Assembly (NCBI RefSeq): GCF_003254525.1
Contig: NZ_QFYS01000002.1
Location: 372,001 to 436,000 of the forward strand
Direction: 5' to 3'
Length of the DNA stretch: 64,000 nucleotides
Origin: Phenylobacterium kunshanense
Lineage (GTDB): Bacteria; Pseudomonadota; Alphaproteobacteria; Caulobacterales; Caulobacteraceae
Shown: positions 30,143-38,666 of the stretch, piece by piece
Numbering within the stretch: the first letter of the stretch is position 1
How the letters are laid out: each line of letters opens with the position of its first letter
The notes under the pieces: model-generated
Told to the model about the DNA's origin: nothing
Database searches by the model: none
What the model saw: the letters and a program-made list of their open reading frames with translations, nothing else
Program-made: the position numbers and the translations under genes

Positions 30143-31012
30143 TCAGGCCTCGGTGGGAATGTTGGAGAGGGCTTCTTCCAGTTCCAGGAAGCTGGGCTGG
30201 GAGTCCGACGGCACGTTGCCGCGACCGATCTCGACCGAGATCTGGGCGGCGTTACCGTGCAGGTGAGCCACGAGCACGGCCTGGATGATGCGATAGAACG
30301 CGCCCTCCTCCTCGACCACTTCCTTCATGCGCGTGGCCATCGGGCCGACCATGCCATAGGCCAGGAACACGCCAAGGAAGGTGCCGACCAGCGCGCCGCC
30401 GATCATGCCGCCTAGCACTTCGGGCGGCTCGGTGATGGAGCCCATCGTCTTGATGACCCCCAGCACGGCGGCGACGATGCCGAGCGCCGGCAGGGCGTCG
30501 GCGAGGTTCTGCATCGCGTGGCTGGGCGCCAGGGCTTCGTGGTGATGCTTCTCGAGCTGCTTCTCCATGGCGTCCTCGACCTGGTGCGGGTCTTCGAGGT
30601 TCATGGTCATCATCCGCAGCGTGTCGCAGATGAAATCGATCGCGAAGTGGTCCTTCATGATCTTCGGGAAGCGGCTGAAGATCGTCGATTCCTTGGGATT
30701 CTCGATGTGGCTTTCCAGCGCGATGACGCCTTTTGACTTCATCGTCTTGGTGAGCAGGAAGAGCAGCGCGAGCAGGTCGCGGTAGTCCGACGCCTTCCAC
30801 TTGGGACCGCCAAACACCTTGCCCATGCCGCCGCCGACGCCCTTGATGGTCGACATCGAGTTGGAGATCAGGAAGGCCGCGATGCCCGAGCCGCCGATGG
30901 CCATCATCTCGTGGGGCAAGGCGTGCAGGATCACGCCCATGTTGCCGCCAGCCAGGATGTAGCTGCCGAACACCATGCCGAACAGCAGCACGAGACCGAT
31001 TATCTGGAACAT
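30143..31012 (-). CDS. motA: Flagellar motor stator protein MotA
   Basis: A 289-aa stator subunit forming, with MotB, the proton channel that powers flagellar rotation. It has four transmembrane segments (two at the N-terminus and two near residues 165-235), a large cytoplasmic loop (SMSTIKGVGGG; FPKIMKDHFAIDFICDTLRMM) and the conserved prolines of the channel (NLADALPALGIVAAVLGVIKTMG). A GGGGGAG ribosome binding site precedes the ATG. No motB lies next to it, as is also the case in Caulobacter. Confidence 0.95.
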   Translation of the reverse strand: MFQIIGLVLLFGMVFGSYILAGGNMGVILHALPHEMMAIGGSGIAAFLISNSMSTIKGVGGGMGKVFGGPKWKASDYRDLLALLFLLTKTMKSKGVIALESHIENPKESTIFSRFPKIMKDHFAIDFICDTLRMMTMNLEDPHQVEDAMEKQLEKHHHEALAPSHAMQNLADALPALGIVAAVLGVIKTMGSITEPPEVLGGMIGGALVGTFLGVFLAYGMVGPMATRMKEVVEEEGAFYRIIQAVLVAHLHGNAAQISVEIGRGNVPSDSQPSFLELEEALSNIPTEA

Positions 31013-31115
31013 GGACTCCCCCGGGGACGCGCCGGGAGAATGGCCGTTAATGCTTAATCCTCGGTGAGCGCGCGGCTGCGGCGCAATTGCCGCGCCGCCG
31101 GAACGCCCTTAAGCG

Positions 31116-32444
31116 ATGGGCATGGCCACTTCCGCGGCCGGCGCGCTGCCCCGGCGGTCCTTTGCGATCATCTTCGCCGTGTCCATGGCGACGGCCATGG
31201 GCAATACGGGGCTGATCTCCGTGCTGCCGGCCATCGGCCGCTCGATCGGCATCCCCGACGCGATGGTCTCGGCCATCTTCTCCCTGTCGGCGCTCCTCTG
31301 GGCGGCCTCGTCCCCAGGATGGGCGCGGGCCTCCGATCGGCACGGGCGCAAGCCGCTGATGATGGTGGGCCTGGCGGGCTTCATGGTGTCGATGACCTTG
31401 TGCGGCGTGGTGGTCAGTGCGGGGCTCCGCCATCTGGCGGCGCCGATGGTCATCTTCGTGCTCTTCCTGCTGGCGCGGGCGCTGTTCGGTCTCTTCGGCG
31501 CGGCGAGCAATCCGGCGACCCAGGCCTATGTGGCCGAGCGCACGCCGCCCGAGGGGCGCACCCAGGCGATGGCCAGCCTGGCCGGCGCCTTTGGCATGGG
31601 CACGGTGATCGGACCGTTCCTGGCGCCCCTGTTCATCCTGCCGGTGGTGGGCCTGGCGGGGCCGCTCTTCATCTTCGCGCTGATCGCCCTGGCCATGCTG
31701 TTCGTGGTCTGGCGCTGGCTACCCGACCAGCGGGTGGCCGCCGAGGCCCAGCGTCCCCGCCGGCCGGTGGTCGGCGGCGCGGCGAAGGAGCGGCCGATGT
31801 GGCGCGACCCGCGCATCACGCCATTCCTGGTCTACGGGTTCATCGTCGCCACCTGCCAGACGGCCCAGGCGCAGACCCTGGGCTTCCTGATCATCGACAA
31901 GCTGGGCAAGTCCCCGGCCGAGGCCCAGTTCTACATCGCCGTCGCCATGATGTTCGGCGCGGTGGCGGGGCTGCTGGCCCAGTGGGGCCTGATCCGGATG
32001 TTCGAGATGACGCCGCGCCAGCTCCTGCGCTGGGGCGTGGGGATCGCGGCGGCCGGCAACCTGATCGTCGCCCTGGCCCCTGCGAACGACATCGGCTTCT
32101 ACACGGTGGTGACCGGCTACGCCCTGTCCAGCCTGGGCTTCGGCTTCGCCCGGCCCGGGTTCACCGCCGGCTCGTCCATCGCCGTCGGCATCGACGAGCA
32201 GGCCCGCGTCGCCGGCGCGATCGCCGCCGTGAACGGCATCAATGTGATCTTCGCGCCGGCCTTCGTCTTCCTCTACCAGCACTACGGCCCGCTGCCGTTC
32301 CTGCTCAACACTGCCCTCATGGGCTGGATGCTGGTCTACGCCTTCCGCAACACCGCCCTGAAGAACGCCGATCCCAAGCCCGCGACGCGGGAGGCGACGG
32401 CCATCGCCACGCTCGAGAAGAGCGACGAGGGCGGGACGGGTTAA
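31116..32444 (+). CDS. MFS transporter
   Basis: A 442-aa transporter with about 12 hydrophobic helices. The loop 2-3 MFS signature reads GWARASDRHGRKPLMM (about residues 68-83), and helix 5 carries GAFGMGTVIGPFLAPLF, motif C of drug:H+ antiporters. This suggests the DHA1 efflux type; the substrate is unknown. The start is the first ATG, with another two codons on. Its TAA shares TTAA (32441-32444) with the stop of the convergent lytic transglycosylase. Confidence 0.85.
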   Translation: MGMATSAAGALPRRSFAIIFAVSMATAMGNTGLISVLPAIGRSIGIPDAMVSAIFSLSALLWAASSPGWARASDRHGRKPLMMVGLAGFMVSMTLCGVVVSAGLRHLAAPMVIFVLFLLARALFGLFGAASNPATQAYVAERTPPEGRTQAMASLAGAFGMGTVIGPFLAPLFILPVVGLAGPLFIFALIALAMLFVVWRWLPDQRVAAEAQRPRRPVVGGAAKERPMWRDPRITPFLVYGFIVATCQTAQAQTLGFLIIDKLGKSPAEAQFYIAVAMMFGAVAGLLAQWGLIRMFEMTPRQLLRWGVGIAAAGNLIVALAPANDIGFYTVVTGYALSSLGFGFARPGFTAGSSIAVGIDEQARVAGAIAAVNGINVIFAPAFVFLYQHYGPLPFLLNTALMGWMLVYAFRNTALKNADPKPATREATAIATLEKSDEGGTG

Positions 32445-33751
32445 GGCGCGGTAGCGGGCTTTGCGTCCGCCTCGGCCTTGAGCCGGCGCACCATGTCCGG
32501 CGACAGATAGCCGTCGGCGGTCAGGCCACGGGCCTTCTGCCACTCACGCAACGCCTTGCGCGTGCCCATGCCCACGACCCCGTCGGGCGCGCCCGGATCG
32601 AAGCCGAGGGCGGCGAGGGCGCGCTGGGCCGTCATGCGGTCGACCAGGGCCAGGGGCGTCTCCGCCGGCCAGGGGCGCGACAGGGGCGGCGCGCCGCCGA
32701 TCCGGTCGGCCAGCAGACCCACACCCAAAGCGTAGGCGATGCTGTTGTTGTACTGGCGGATGGCGAAGTGGTTCGGGAAGACCAGGAACAGGGGCCCGCC
32801 GGCGCCGGCGGGCGCGATGAACTGGGCCTTGGCCGTGGCGTCGGCCGCCGACCAGACCTGGCCGTCGGCCCGGCGGACGCCCTTCTGCGCCCACCAGTCC
32901 GGCGTCTCCTGGGGACCCTCGGTCAGGCTGAAGTCGAAGCCCGCCGGCACGGTCACCTCGCGCGCCCAGCTCTGGCCACGGGCCCAGCCCGCCTTGGCCA
33001 GCAGGTTGGCGGCGGAGGCCAGGGCGTCGGGCGCCGAGCCCCAGATGTCGCGCCGACCGTCGCCGTCCTGATCGACCGCCGTGGAGAGGAAGGTGGTGGG
33101 GATGAACTGGGTTTGCCCCATGGCGCCGGCCCAGGAGCCCTTCAGGCGCGCGCGGGGGTGCTCGCCGGACTGGATGATCTTCAGCGCCGCGATCATCTCG
33201 CCCTCGGCCCAGGCGCGCCGGCGGCCCTGGGCGGCCAGGGTGGCCAGGGAGCGCAGGACGTCATTGTCGCCCTGGAGCGAGCCGAAGCCGCTCTCCAGCG
33301 CCCAGACGCCAAGCAGGATCTCGCGCGGCACGCCGAACCGCTGCTCGATGGCGCCGAACTCGGCCACGCTGGCGGCGCGGCGCTGGCCGATCGTCTGCCG
33401 GTCGGCGGTGACCACGCCCCGCAGGTAGTCGCCGATGGGCTTGGAGAATTCGGGCTGGCGGCTGTCGAGAGCCGCGACCCGCGGGTCGGGGCTGAGGCCG
33501 GCCATTTCCCGCCGCAGCACGTCCGGATCGACGCCCGCGGCCAGCGCGCGGCCCTGGAACTCGGAGGCCCAGGCGTCGAAGATCATGTCGCCCGAGGCCG
33601 TCGGGGGGGCGATGGAGGGCTGGGCGGCCGGCACGGCGGCCTGCGACGCCGCGGGCGCGGCGACGACGGGCGCGGGCGCCTGGGGCAGGGGCCGGGGCGG
33701 GGTGGCGCAACCGGACAGGACGAGGACGGGCACGAGGAGACTGCGACGCAT
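32441..33751 (-). CDS. Lytic murein transglycosylase lipoprotein (MltB type)
   Basis: A 436-aa membrane-bound peptidoglycan lyase. Lipobox VLVLSGC near residue 13, then a Pro/Ala-rich linker. The SLT-like catalytic domain is at about 55-345: EILLGVWALESGFG holds the catalytic Glu, and AGAMGQTQFIPTTF and DGDGRRDIW follow. A C-terminal peptidoglycan-binding domain (RALAALGFDPGAPDGVVGMGTRKALREWQ) is at about 365-425. I chose the ATG at 33751 since it begins the lipoprotein signal; an upstream in-frame ATG would precede it with 12 non-typical residues. Confidence 0.92.
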   Translation of the reverse strand: MRRSLLVPVLVLSGCATPPRPLPQAPAPVVAAPAASQAAVPAAQPSIAPPTASGDMIFDAWASEFQGRALAAGVDPDVLRREMAGLSPDPRVAALDSRQPEFSKPIGDYLRGVVTADRQTIGQRRAASVAEFGAIEQRFGVPREILLGVWALESGFGSLQGDNDVLRSLATLAAQGRRRAWAEGEMIAALKIIQSGEHPRARLKGSWAGAMGQTQFIPTTFLSTAVDQDGDGRRDIWGSAPDALASAANLLAKAGWARGQSWAREVTVPAGFDFSLTEGPQETPDWWAQKGVRRADGQVWSAADATAKAQFIAPAGAGGPLFLVFPNHFAIRQYNNSIAYALGVGLLADRIGGAPPLSRPWPAETPLALVDRMTAQRALAALGFDPGAPDGVVGMGTRKALREWQKARGLTADGYLSPDMVRRLKAEADAKPATAP

Positions 33752-33893
33752 CCGAATGAATCTAAGGCGCGTCGCCGGCCGACCCAATCACAACGGCGTC
33801 AGGCCGTCCGGTTGACTCAAGCGGGGCCTCCCCGTATATGCGCCCGCTCTTGTTCGCCAACCGGCCGCCCGCGGCCCGCTTGAAGATACGGTC

Positions 33894-34019
33894 ATGAAGG
33901 TCAGAAGCTCGCTCAAGTCGCTCAAGACTCGCCACCGCGACTGCAAGCTCGTGCGCCGCAAGGGCCGGGTCTATGTGATCAACAAGACCGACCCGCGCTT
34001 CAAGGCCAAGCAGGGCTGA
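33894..34019 (+). CDS. rpmJ: 50S ribosomal protein L36
   Basis: A 41-aa ribosomal protein: [17 protein letters not shown], then [20 protein letters not shown]. It has only one of the zinc-binding cysteines (C17), so it is the zinc-independent ('C-minus') form common in alphaproteobacteria. It is a short gene whose homology is unmistakable. The HAD phosphatase gene follows after 10 bp. Confidence 0.95.
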   Translation: MKVRSSLKSLKTRHRDCKLVRRKGRVYVINKTDPRFKAKQG

Positions 34020-34029
34020 GAAACGGGGC

Positions 34030-34632
34030 GTGCCGAAGGCCCTGCTCTGGGACTTCGGCAATGTCATCGTGCGCTGGAACCCGCGCACGCTCTATTCCAA
34101 GATATTTCCTGATCCGGTCCATTGCGACCGGTTCCTGTCCGAGGTGTGCACCATGGAGTGGCACGCCCCGACCGACTGTGGCCTGACCTTCGCCGAAAAC
34201 GTCGCCAGGCTCGCCGCCCTCCACCCGCACCACGAAGCCGAGATCCGCGCCTGGCACGAACGCTGGGACGAGATGTTCTCAGGGCCGATCGCCGAGACAG
34301 AGGCGGCCGTCGAGGCGCTGCACGCGCGCGGCGTCCCGCAGTACGGCCTCTCCAATATCAGCCATGAGACGTTCGACGCGACCGTGGCGATGAGTCCCGC
34401 GTTCGGCCGCCTGGCCGGGGTGGTGGCCTCGGGGTTCGAAGGCGTGATGAAGCCCGACCCGGCCATCTTCCGCCTCTGCTGCGAGCGCTTCGGCCTGGCT
34501 CCCGGCGATTTCCTCTTCGTGGACGACAGCGCCCGCAACATCGAGACCGCACGGGGGCTGGGCTTCGACGTCCACCACTTCACGGATCCGGCGACCCTGC
34601 AGCCCGCCCTCGAGGCGCGCGGGCTGCTCTGA
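34030..34632 (+). CDS. HAD-superfamily phosphatase
   Basis: A 200-aa haloacid-dehalogenase-like hydrolase. Motif I is LLWDFGNVIVRWN, motif II GLSNIS, motif III the Lys in GVMKPDPAIF and motif IV FLFVDDSARNIETA. The first Asp of motif I (D8) is the nucleophile, but the usual second Asp (DxD) is Gly-Asn here (D-F-G-N), as in YihX-type sugar-phosphate phosphatases and some dehalogenases. GTG start 10 bp after rpmJ; the two are probably co-transcribed. Confidence 0.87.
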   Translation: MPKALLWDFGNVIVRWNPRTLYSKIFPDPVHCDRFLSEVCTMEWHAPTDCGLTFAENVARLAALHPHHEAEIRAWHERWDEMFSGPIAETEAAVEALHARGVPQYGLSNISHETFDATVAMSPAFGRLAGVVASGFEGVMKPDPAIFRLCCERFGLAPGDFLFVDDSARNIETARGLGFDVHHFTDPATLQPALEARGLL

Positions 34633-34672
34633 GCGCGGCCGGAACCGTCCGGCCCCTCACCCAGACACAAAC

Positions 34673-34687
34673 TGGCACGCCGTTCGC
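34673..34687 (+). promoter_or_regulatory. Sigma-54-like promoter element
   Basis: TGGCAC-N5-TCGC, one mismatch from the consensus TGGCAC-N5-TTGC, with the essential GG and GC dinucleotides spaced 10 nt apart. It lies 86 bp upstream of the second PEP-CTERM gene. A TacA-type sigma-54 activator is encoded 2.3 kb away, but a direct link is only inference. Confidence 0.3.
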
Positions 34688-34773
34688 AGAGAGGGCTGCG
34701 AAGTAGCTGTGTTCTGTCTCAAACCTGTACGGGCTCCCTGAGCGGGGTTCGTCGCCAGAATTGGATCCTGACG

Positions 34774-35424
34774 ATGCGTCTTACCCTCAGCGCCCTGCTC
34801 GCCACCGCCGCCGTGGTCATCGCCGCGCCCGCCTCCGCCGCGGTCGTCGTCACCCATGTGAGCGTCGGTGACCCCAACACCCTGCCGGCCGGCCAGACCC
34901 TGATCGCGGACTTCAACAACCCGGCCGACCAGGACGCCACCTTGGTGGATTTCGTCACCCTGACCCTCAACGGCGCGACCGTGGGCGTGAACGAAGGCGT
35001 GGGCGGCTACAGCGGGACTCTCCCGAACGATCCGACCAACTACCTGACCGTGCCGGGCGGCAAGTCGGCGACGTTCACCTCCACGCGCCTGATGTCGAGC
35101 TTCAGCCTCTACATGGGCTCGCCCGACACCTACAACTCGATCCGGTTCATCGGCGCCGGCTTCGACCAGACCATCAACGGGACGCAGATGTTCCAGGGCG
35201 ACACCAGCCAGGCGTGGTCGTGGGGCAAGCGCATCAATTTCGACTTCGGCGACTACAAGGTCAGCCAGGTGATCCTGTCCTCGTCGTCCAACTCGTTCGA
35301 GGTCGATAACGCCGCGGCGAACTTCGCGGCGGTGCCCGAGCCGGCGACCTGGGCCTTCATGATCATGGGCTTCGGCGCCGCGGGCGCAGTCCTTCGCCGT
35401 CGCAACGCTCTCTCGCTCGCCTAG
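34774..35424 (+). CDS. PEPxxWA-CTERM sorting-domain protein (second)
   Basis: A 216-aa exported protein. Signal peptide (RLTLSALLATAAVVIAAPASA), a beta-sandwich-like middle region of unknown function (VSVGDPNTLPAGQTLIADFNNP; SFSLYMGSPDTYNSIRF) and the C-terminal sorting signal VPEPATWAFMIMGFGAAG followed by RRRN. The middle resembles the Npun_F0296-type or 'PEP-CTERM domain' beta modules. It is unrelated in the middle to the first PEP-CTERM protein at 11560 but shares the anchor. Confidence 0.85.
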   Translation: MRLTLSALLATAAVVIAAPASAAVVVTHVSVGDPNTLPAGQTLIADFNNPADQDATLVDFVTLTLNGATVGVNEGVGGYSGTLPNDPTNYLTVPGGKSATFTSTRLMSSFSLYMGSPDTYNSIRFIGAGFDQTINGTQMFQGDTSQAWSWGKRINFDFGDYKVSQVILSSSSNSFEVDNAAANFAAVPEPATWAFMIMGFGAAGAVLRRRNALSLA

Positions 35425-35450
35425 TCACTCTCTCCACTGGTCGAGCCCTG

Positions 35451-35487
35451 GGCCCCCCGTTTCCCCGGCGGGGGGCCGCTCCTTTTT
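35451..35487 (+). terminator. Terminator after the second PEP-CTERM gene
   Basis: Perfect 9-bp arms GGCCCCCCG and CGGGGGGCC with a 9-nt loop, followed by GCTCCTTTTTC. It separates this gene from convergent folE. Confidence 0.75.
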
Positions 35488-35499
35488 CGGGAGCCGGCC

Positions 35500-36090
35500 T
35501 CAGTCCCCCTGGCGGACCAGGTCGAAGAACTCCTGCCGCGTCCGCGGATCATCGCGCACCGCCCCCAGCAGGCTGCTGGTGGTCAGGCGCGAGCCGGGCG
35601 TGTTGACGCCGCGCATGGTCATGCAGCTGTGTTCGGAGACGATCACCACCCCGACGCCCTTGGGGTTCAGGATGTCCTGGATCGCCTCGGCGATCTCGGC
35701 GGTGAGCTTCTCCTGGATCTGGAGGCGCCGCGCGAAGCCGTGCACCACCCGCGCCAGCTTGGAGATGCCCACCACCCGGTCGCTCGGCAGGTAGCCCACG
35801 TGGGCCTTCCCGAGGAACGGCAGCATGTGGTGCTCGCAGAAGCTGACCACGCGGATGTCCCGCAACAGGACCAGCTCATCGTAGCCGCCCACCTCCTCGA
35901 AGGTGCGCTCGAGATACTCGCGGGGATCGGCGTCATAGCCGGCGAAGAGCTCGCGGTAGGCCTTCACCACGCGGCGCGGAGTGTCCAGCAGCCCCTCGCG
36001 GTCGGGATCGTCCCCCGCCCATTCGATGAGCGTCCGCACGGCGGCCAATGCGTCGTCCTCGGTCACCTTCCGGCGGGTTTCGTCCGTCAT
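35500..36090 (-). CDS. folE: GTP cyclohydrolase I
   Basis: A 196-aa enzyme converting GTP to 7,8-dihydroneopterin triphosphate for folate or pterin synthesis. Zinc and active-site motifs are present: FCEHHMLPFLGKAHVGYLP (about residues 85-103) and VSEHSCMTMRGV (about 152-163). The signature VVGISKLARVVHGFARRLQ is also intact. I chose the ATG at 36090 because GGAGGA lies just upstream; a longer frame adds 12 atypical residues. Confidence 0.96.
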   Translation of the reverse strand: MTDETRRKVTEDDALAAVRTLIEWAGDDPDREGLLDTPRRVVKAYRELFAGYDADPREYLERTFEEVGGYDELVLLRDIRVVSFCEHHMLPFLGKAHVGYLPSDRVVGISKLARVVHGFARRLQIQEKLTAEIAEAIQDILNPKGVGVVIVSEHSCMTMRGVNTPGSRLTTSSLLGAVRDDPRTRQEFFDLVRQGD

Positions 36091-36219
36091 GCGTCCTCCG
36101 CGTCCATCCGCCTCAACGGCTGGCATTTAGCCAAGGTTCAGGAGCGCGTGACAGCCCCCGACTCGGTGGGTAGGTTCCGCGCCTTTCCGACGACCCGCAT
36201 CCAGTTTAAAGGCTTGGCC

Positions 36220-36489
36220 ATGGCCGACGACGCTACCGCCCACTCCGACGTCCTGAACGCGACCGCCCAGGGCCAGCTGAAGAGCATCATCGAGCGCGTG
36301 GAGCGTCTCGAGCAGGAGAAGTCCGAGATCGCCGAGCAGATCAAGGAAGTCTTCGCCGAGGCCAAGGGCAACGGGTTCGACGTGAAAGTCCTGCGCAAGG
36401 TGATCCGCATCCGCAAGCAGGACCGGGCCAAGCGCCAGGAAGAGGAAGCGATCCTCGACCTTTATCTCTCGGCCATCGGAGAGATTTGA
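36220..36489 (+). CDS. gapR: DUF2312 chromosome-structuring protein GapR
   Basis: An 89-aa coiled-coil DNA-binding protein, the length of Caulobacter GapR. Sequence: LKSIIERVERLEQEKSEI, then DIKEVFAEAKGNGF-like helix and the basic C-terminal helix VLRKVIRIRKQDRAKRQEEE. Family knowledge: GapR clamps overtwisted DNA ahead of replication and transcription forks and binds AT-rich sites. Its TGA overlaps the TTG start of the next gene. A tacA-like gene lies about 600 bp downstream, as near the Caulobacter locus. Confidence 0.92.
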   Translation: MADDATAHSDVLNATAQGQLKSIIERVERLEQEKSEIAEQIKEVFAEAKGNGFDVKVLRKVIRIRKQDRAKRQEEEAILDLYLSAIGEI

Positions 36490-36806
36490 GCCGCAAGCCG
36501 CCCCTCTCGCCCTTCGAGGCCCGGAAGGCGGCAGCCAAGCGCGCCGCCCTCAACGCCCTGAAGCGCGCCCGGCGGACGGCCGACAAGGCCGGTGTGGAGC
36601 TCTCCGACTGGGAGGGTGAGTTCCTGGCGGAAGTGACCGACCGGGTGAAGACCTATGGACGGGCTTTCGGGGATCCTGAGAAGGGCTCGCCGGGCGAGGC
36701 GCTCTCGGTCCTGCAGAACGTGAAGCTCAAGGAGATCGCGGCCAAGGCGAAGGGCGAGAAGAAGCCGCTGGCGCGGCGGCCCTTCCGCCGGAAGGTCAAA
36801 GCGTAA
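36486..36806 (+). CDS. Small basic protein coupled to gapR
   Basis: A 106-aa, Lys/Arg/Ala-rich protein with a TTG start overlapping the gapR stop (TTGA). It begins SRKPPLSPFEARKAAAKRAA, has a central acidic segment (DWEGEFLAEVTDRVKTYGRAF) and a strongly basic end (KPLARRPFRRKVKA). I do not recognise a named family. The coupling and charge suggest a nucleic-acid-associated protein made together with GapR; this is inference. Codon usage and frame match the surrounding genes. Confidence 0.7.
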   Translation: MSRKPPLSPFEARKAAAKRAALNALKRARRTADKAGVELSDWEGEFLAEVTDRVKTYGRAFGDPEKGSPGEALSVLQNVKLKEIAAKAKGEKKPLARRPFRRKVKA

Positions 36807-36987
36807 GTACGGGCGCGCGGTGACGCGGTGCGGGCGCGCGGGGCGAAGGCTGGCCGGCGGCGCGGGCGCTCTGATCCAGCCAGTGCTGCGCCGCTTCCAG
36901 CCACTCCTGGCGGGCCGGCCCCTCGTAGTCGCGGGCCAGTCGTTCGCACTCGAACGCTTCCCGCCAGCAATATGCCATCCAGCTCAT
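36796..36987 (-). CDS. Small hypothetical protein
   Basis: A 63-aa protein (WMAYCWREAFECERLARD, then WLEAAQHWLDQSARAAG) ending in a Pro/Arg-rich tail. The helical C/E/R pattern resembles short alphaproteobacterial proteins with repeated 'AEECERLAR...W..LA..WL' helices, function unknown. It overlaps the end of the preceding gene on the opposite strand by 11 bp. It may be real but the support is limited. Confidence 0.45.
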   Translation of the reverse strand: MSWMAYCWREAFECERLARDYEGPARQEWLEAAQHWLDQSARAAGQPSPRAPAPRHRAPVLTL

Positions 36988-37086
36988 GCCGAAGATACGC
37001 GCGGGCCGGCGGCTCGGATGCAGGTTGGCGTGAAAAAAGTTTGCGATTTGCGTGTGTTAACGATCGGTAGCTGAACGGCCGTTCGT

Positions 37087-38562
37087 TCAGGCGGCCGCTT
37101 CCTCGGAATCCTCGGCGCCCTTCACCAGTCCATCCAGGCCCTGTTCGCGCACCTTGCGATAGAGGGTGGAGCGGCCGATGCCGAGGCGGCGGGCCACCTC
37201 GCTCATGTGGCCCGCATAGACCTCGATGGCGAGTTGGATCAGATCGCGCTCGATCTCCTCGAGGGTCCGCAGATGGCCACGGCCGTCGAGGATGCGAACC
37301 GGCTGTTCGCCGGCCGGGGCCGCGCTGGCGACAGCGTCGGCCTGGGGGCTTGGCGCGGCCTGGGGCACGTATTCCGGCGGGGGCGCGGCGATGCCTGAAA
37401 TGGCCGGGAAATCGTGCGGTTGCAGATAGGGCGCGTCGGCGAGGACGATGGCGCGATAGACCGCGTTCTCGAGCTGGCGGACGTTGCCGGGCCAGTCGTG
37501 GGCGGTCAGGCAGGCCAGGGTCTCGGGGCTCGCGCCCACGACGGTCTTGCCTTCCTCCACATTGAAGCGGCGGACGAAGCAGTCGACCAGCGCCGGGATG
37601 TCTTCCTTCCGCTCGCGCAGGGACGGCGCCTCGATCGGGAAGACGTTCAGGCGATAGAACAGGTCCTCGCGGAACCGGCCCTCCTTCACCGCTTGCGACA
37701 GGTCGCGGTTCGTTGCGGAGACGATCCGCACGTCCACCTTGATGGAGCGTTTGGCGCCGACCGGGTCGATCTCGCTCTCCTGCAGCGCCCGCAGCAGCTT
37801 GACCTGGATGTCGAGGGGCAGTTCGCCGACCTCGTCGAGGAACAGCGTGCCGCCGTTGGCCTCCTGGAACTTGCCCAGGTGCTTGTCGGTGGCGCCGGTG
37901 AAGCTGCCCTTCTCGTGGCCGAAGAGGATGCTCTCGACCAGGTTCTCGGGAATGGCGCCGCAGTTGACCGCCACGAAGGGCTTGCCGGCGCGGTCGGACG
38001 AGCCGTGCACCGCGCGGGCGATGACTTCCTTGCCGACGCCGCTTTCGCCCGTGATCAGGATCGGGATCGAGGACTTGGCCGCCCGCTCGCCCAGCCGCTT
38101 GACCATCATCATCGCGGGCGAGCCGCCGATCAGGTCGTCGAAGGTGGTGCGTCCGGAGGCGTGTTTTTTCAGCCGGTCCACCTCGCCCTTCAGGGCGCCC
38201 ATGGACAGGGCGTTGCGGATGGAGACGGTGATGCGTTCGGGGCTGGCCGGCTTCACGAAGAAGTCGCAGGCGCCGGCCTGCATGGCCTGGACCACGGTGT
38301 CGATCCCGCCCGTGGCGGTCAGCACGATCACCGGCTGCGAGAAGCCGCGCGCGCGCATCTCCTTCAGCGTGTCCTGGCCGGAGATTCCCGGCATCACGAG
38401 GTCCAGCAGGACCACGTCGACGGGCGCGCCGGCGTTGAGATGCTTGATCGCCTCGTCGCCATTCTGGGCGTGGGCGACGGCGAAACCGTCGCGCTCCAGG
38501 ACCGCCTGGATCAGGCGACGTTGCGTGGGGTCGTCATCGACGACCAGGACCGTTTTGGCCAT
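37087..38562 (-). CDS. tacA: Sigma-54-dependent response regulator, TacA-like
   Basis: A 491-aa NtrC-family regulator. The receiver domain (1-120) has phospho-acceptor D54 (VVLLDLVMPG). The AAA+ domain (about 140-375) carries Walker A GESGVGKE, the sigma-54 contact GSFTGA, Walker B TLFLDEVGEL and the arginine-finger region. A Fis-type HTH sits at the end (MSEVARRLGIGRSTLYRKVREQGL). In Caulobacter TacA is the end of the ShkA-ShpA phosphorelay and activates stalk genes. The tacA name rests on sequence pattern plus gapR nearby, so orthology is likely but not proved. Confidence 0.8.
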   Translation of the reverse strand: MAKTVLVVDDDPTQRRLIQAVLERDGFAVAHAQNGDEAIKHLNAGAPVDVVLLDLVMPGISGQDTLKEMRARGFSQPVIVLTATGGIDTVVQAMQAGACDFFVKPASPERITVSIRNALSMGALKGEVDRLKKHASGRTTFDDLIGGSPAMMMVKRLGERAAKSSIPILITGESGVGKEVIARAVHGSSDRAGKPFVAVNCGAIPENLVESILFGHEKGSFTGATDKHLGKFQEANGGTLFLDEVGELPLDIQVKLLRALQESEIDPVGAKRSIKVDVRIVSATNRDLSQAVKEGRFREDLFYRLNVFPIEAPSLRERKEDIPALVDCFVRRFNVEEGKTVVGASPETLACLTAHDWPGNVRQLENAVYRAIVLADAPYLQPHDFPAISGIAAPPPEYVPQAAPSPQADAVASAAPAGEQPVRILDGRGHLRTLEEIERDLIQLAIEVYAGHMSEVARRLGIGRSTLYRKVREQGLDGLVKGAEDSEEAAA

Positions 38563-38666
38563 TTGAAAACACCCACCCGACTGGACGCCCGCCGTTCTGG
38601 CGGACCCTCGTTCTTGTCTCCCTTTGGAACATGGGAGGGGTAAAGGCGGGGTTTCGGAGAGCTGAG

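Noticed and set aside
31064..33883. A 939-codon plus-strand frame over the MFS and transglycosylase genes
   Set aside because: It overlaps two confident genes in another frame and strand and shows no domain.
37071..37090. Palindrome GAACGGCCGTTC just after the tacA-like gene as a terminator
   Set aside because: No T-tract follows on the minus strand and the repeat overlaps the stop codon; there is too little support.
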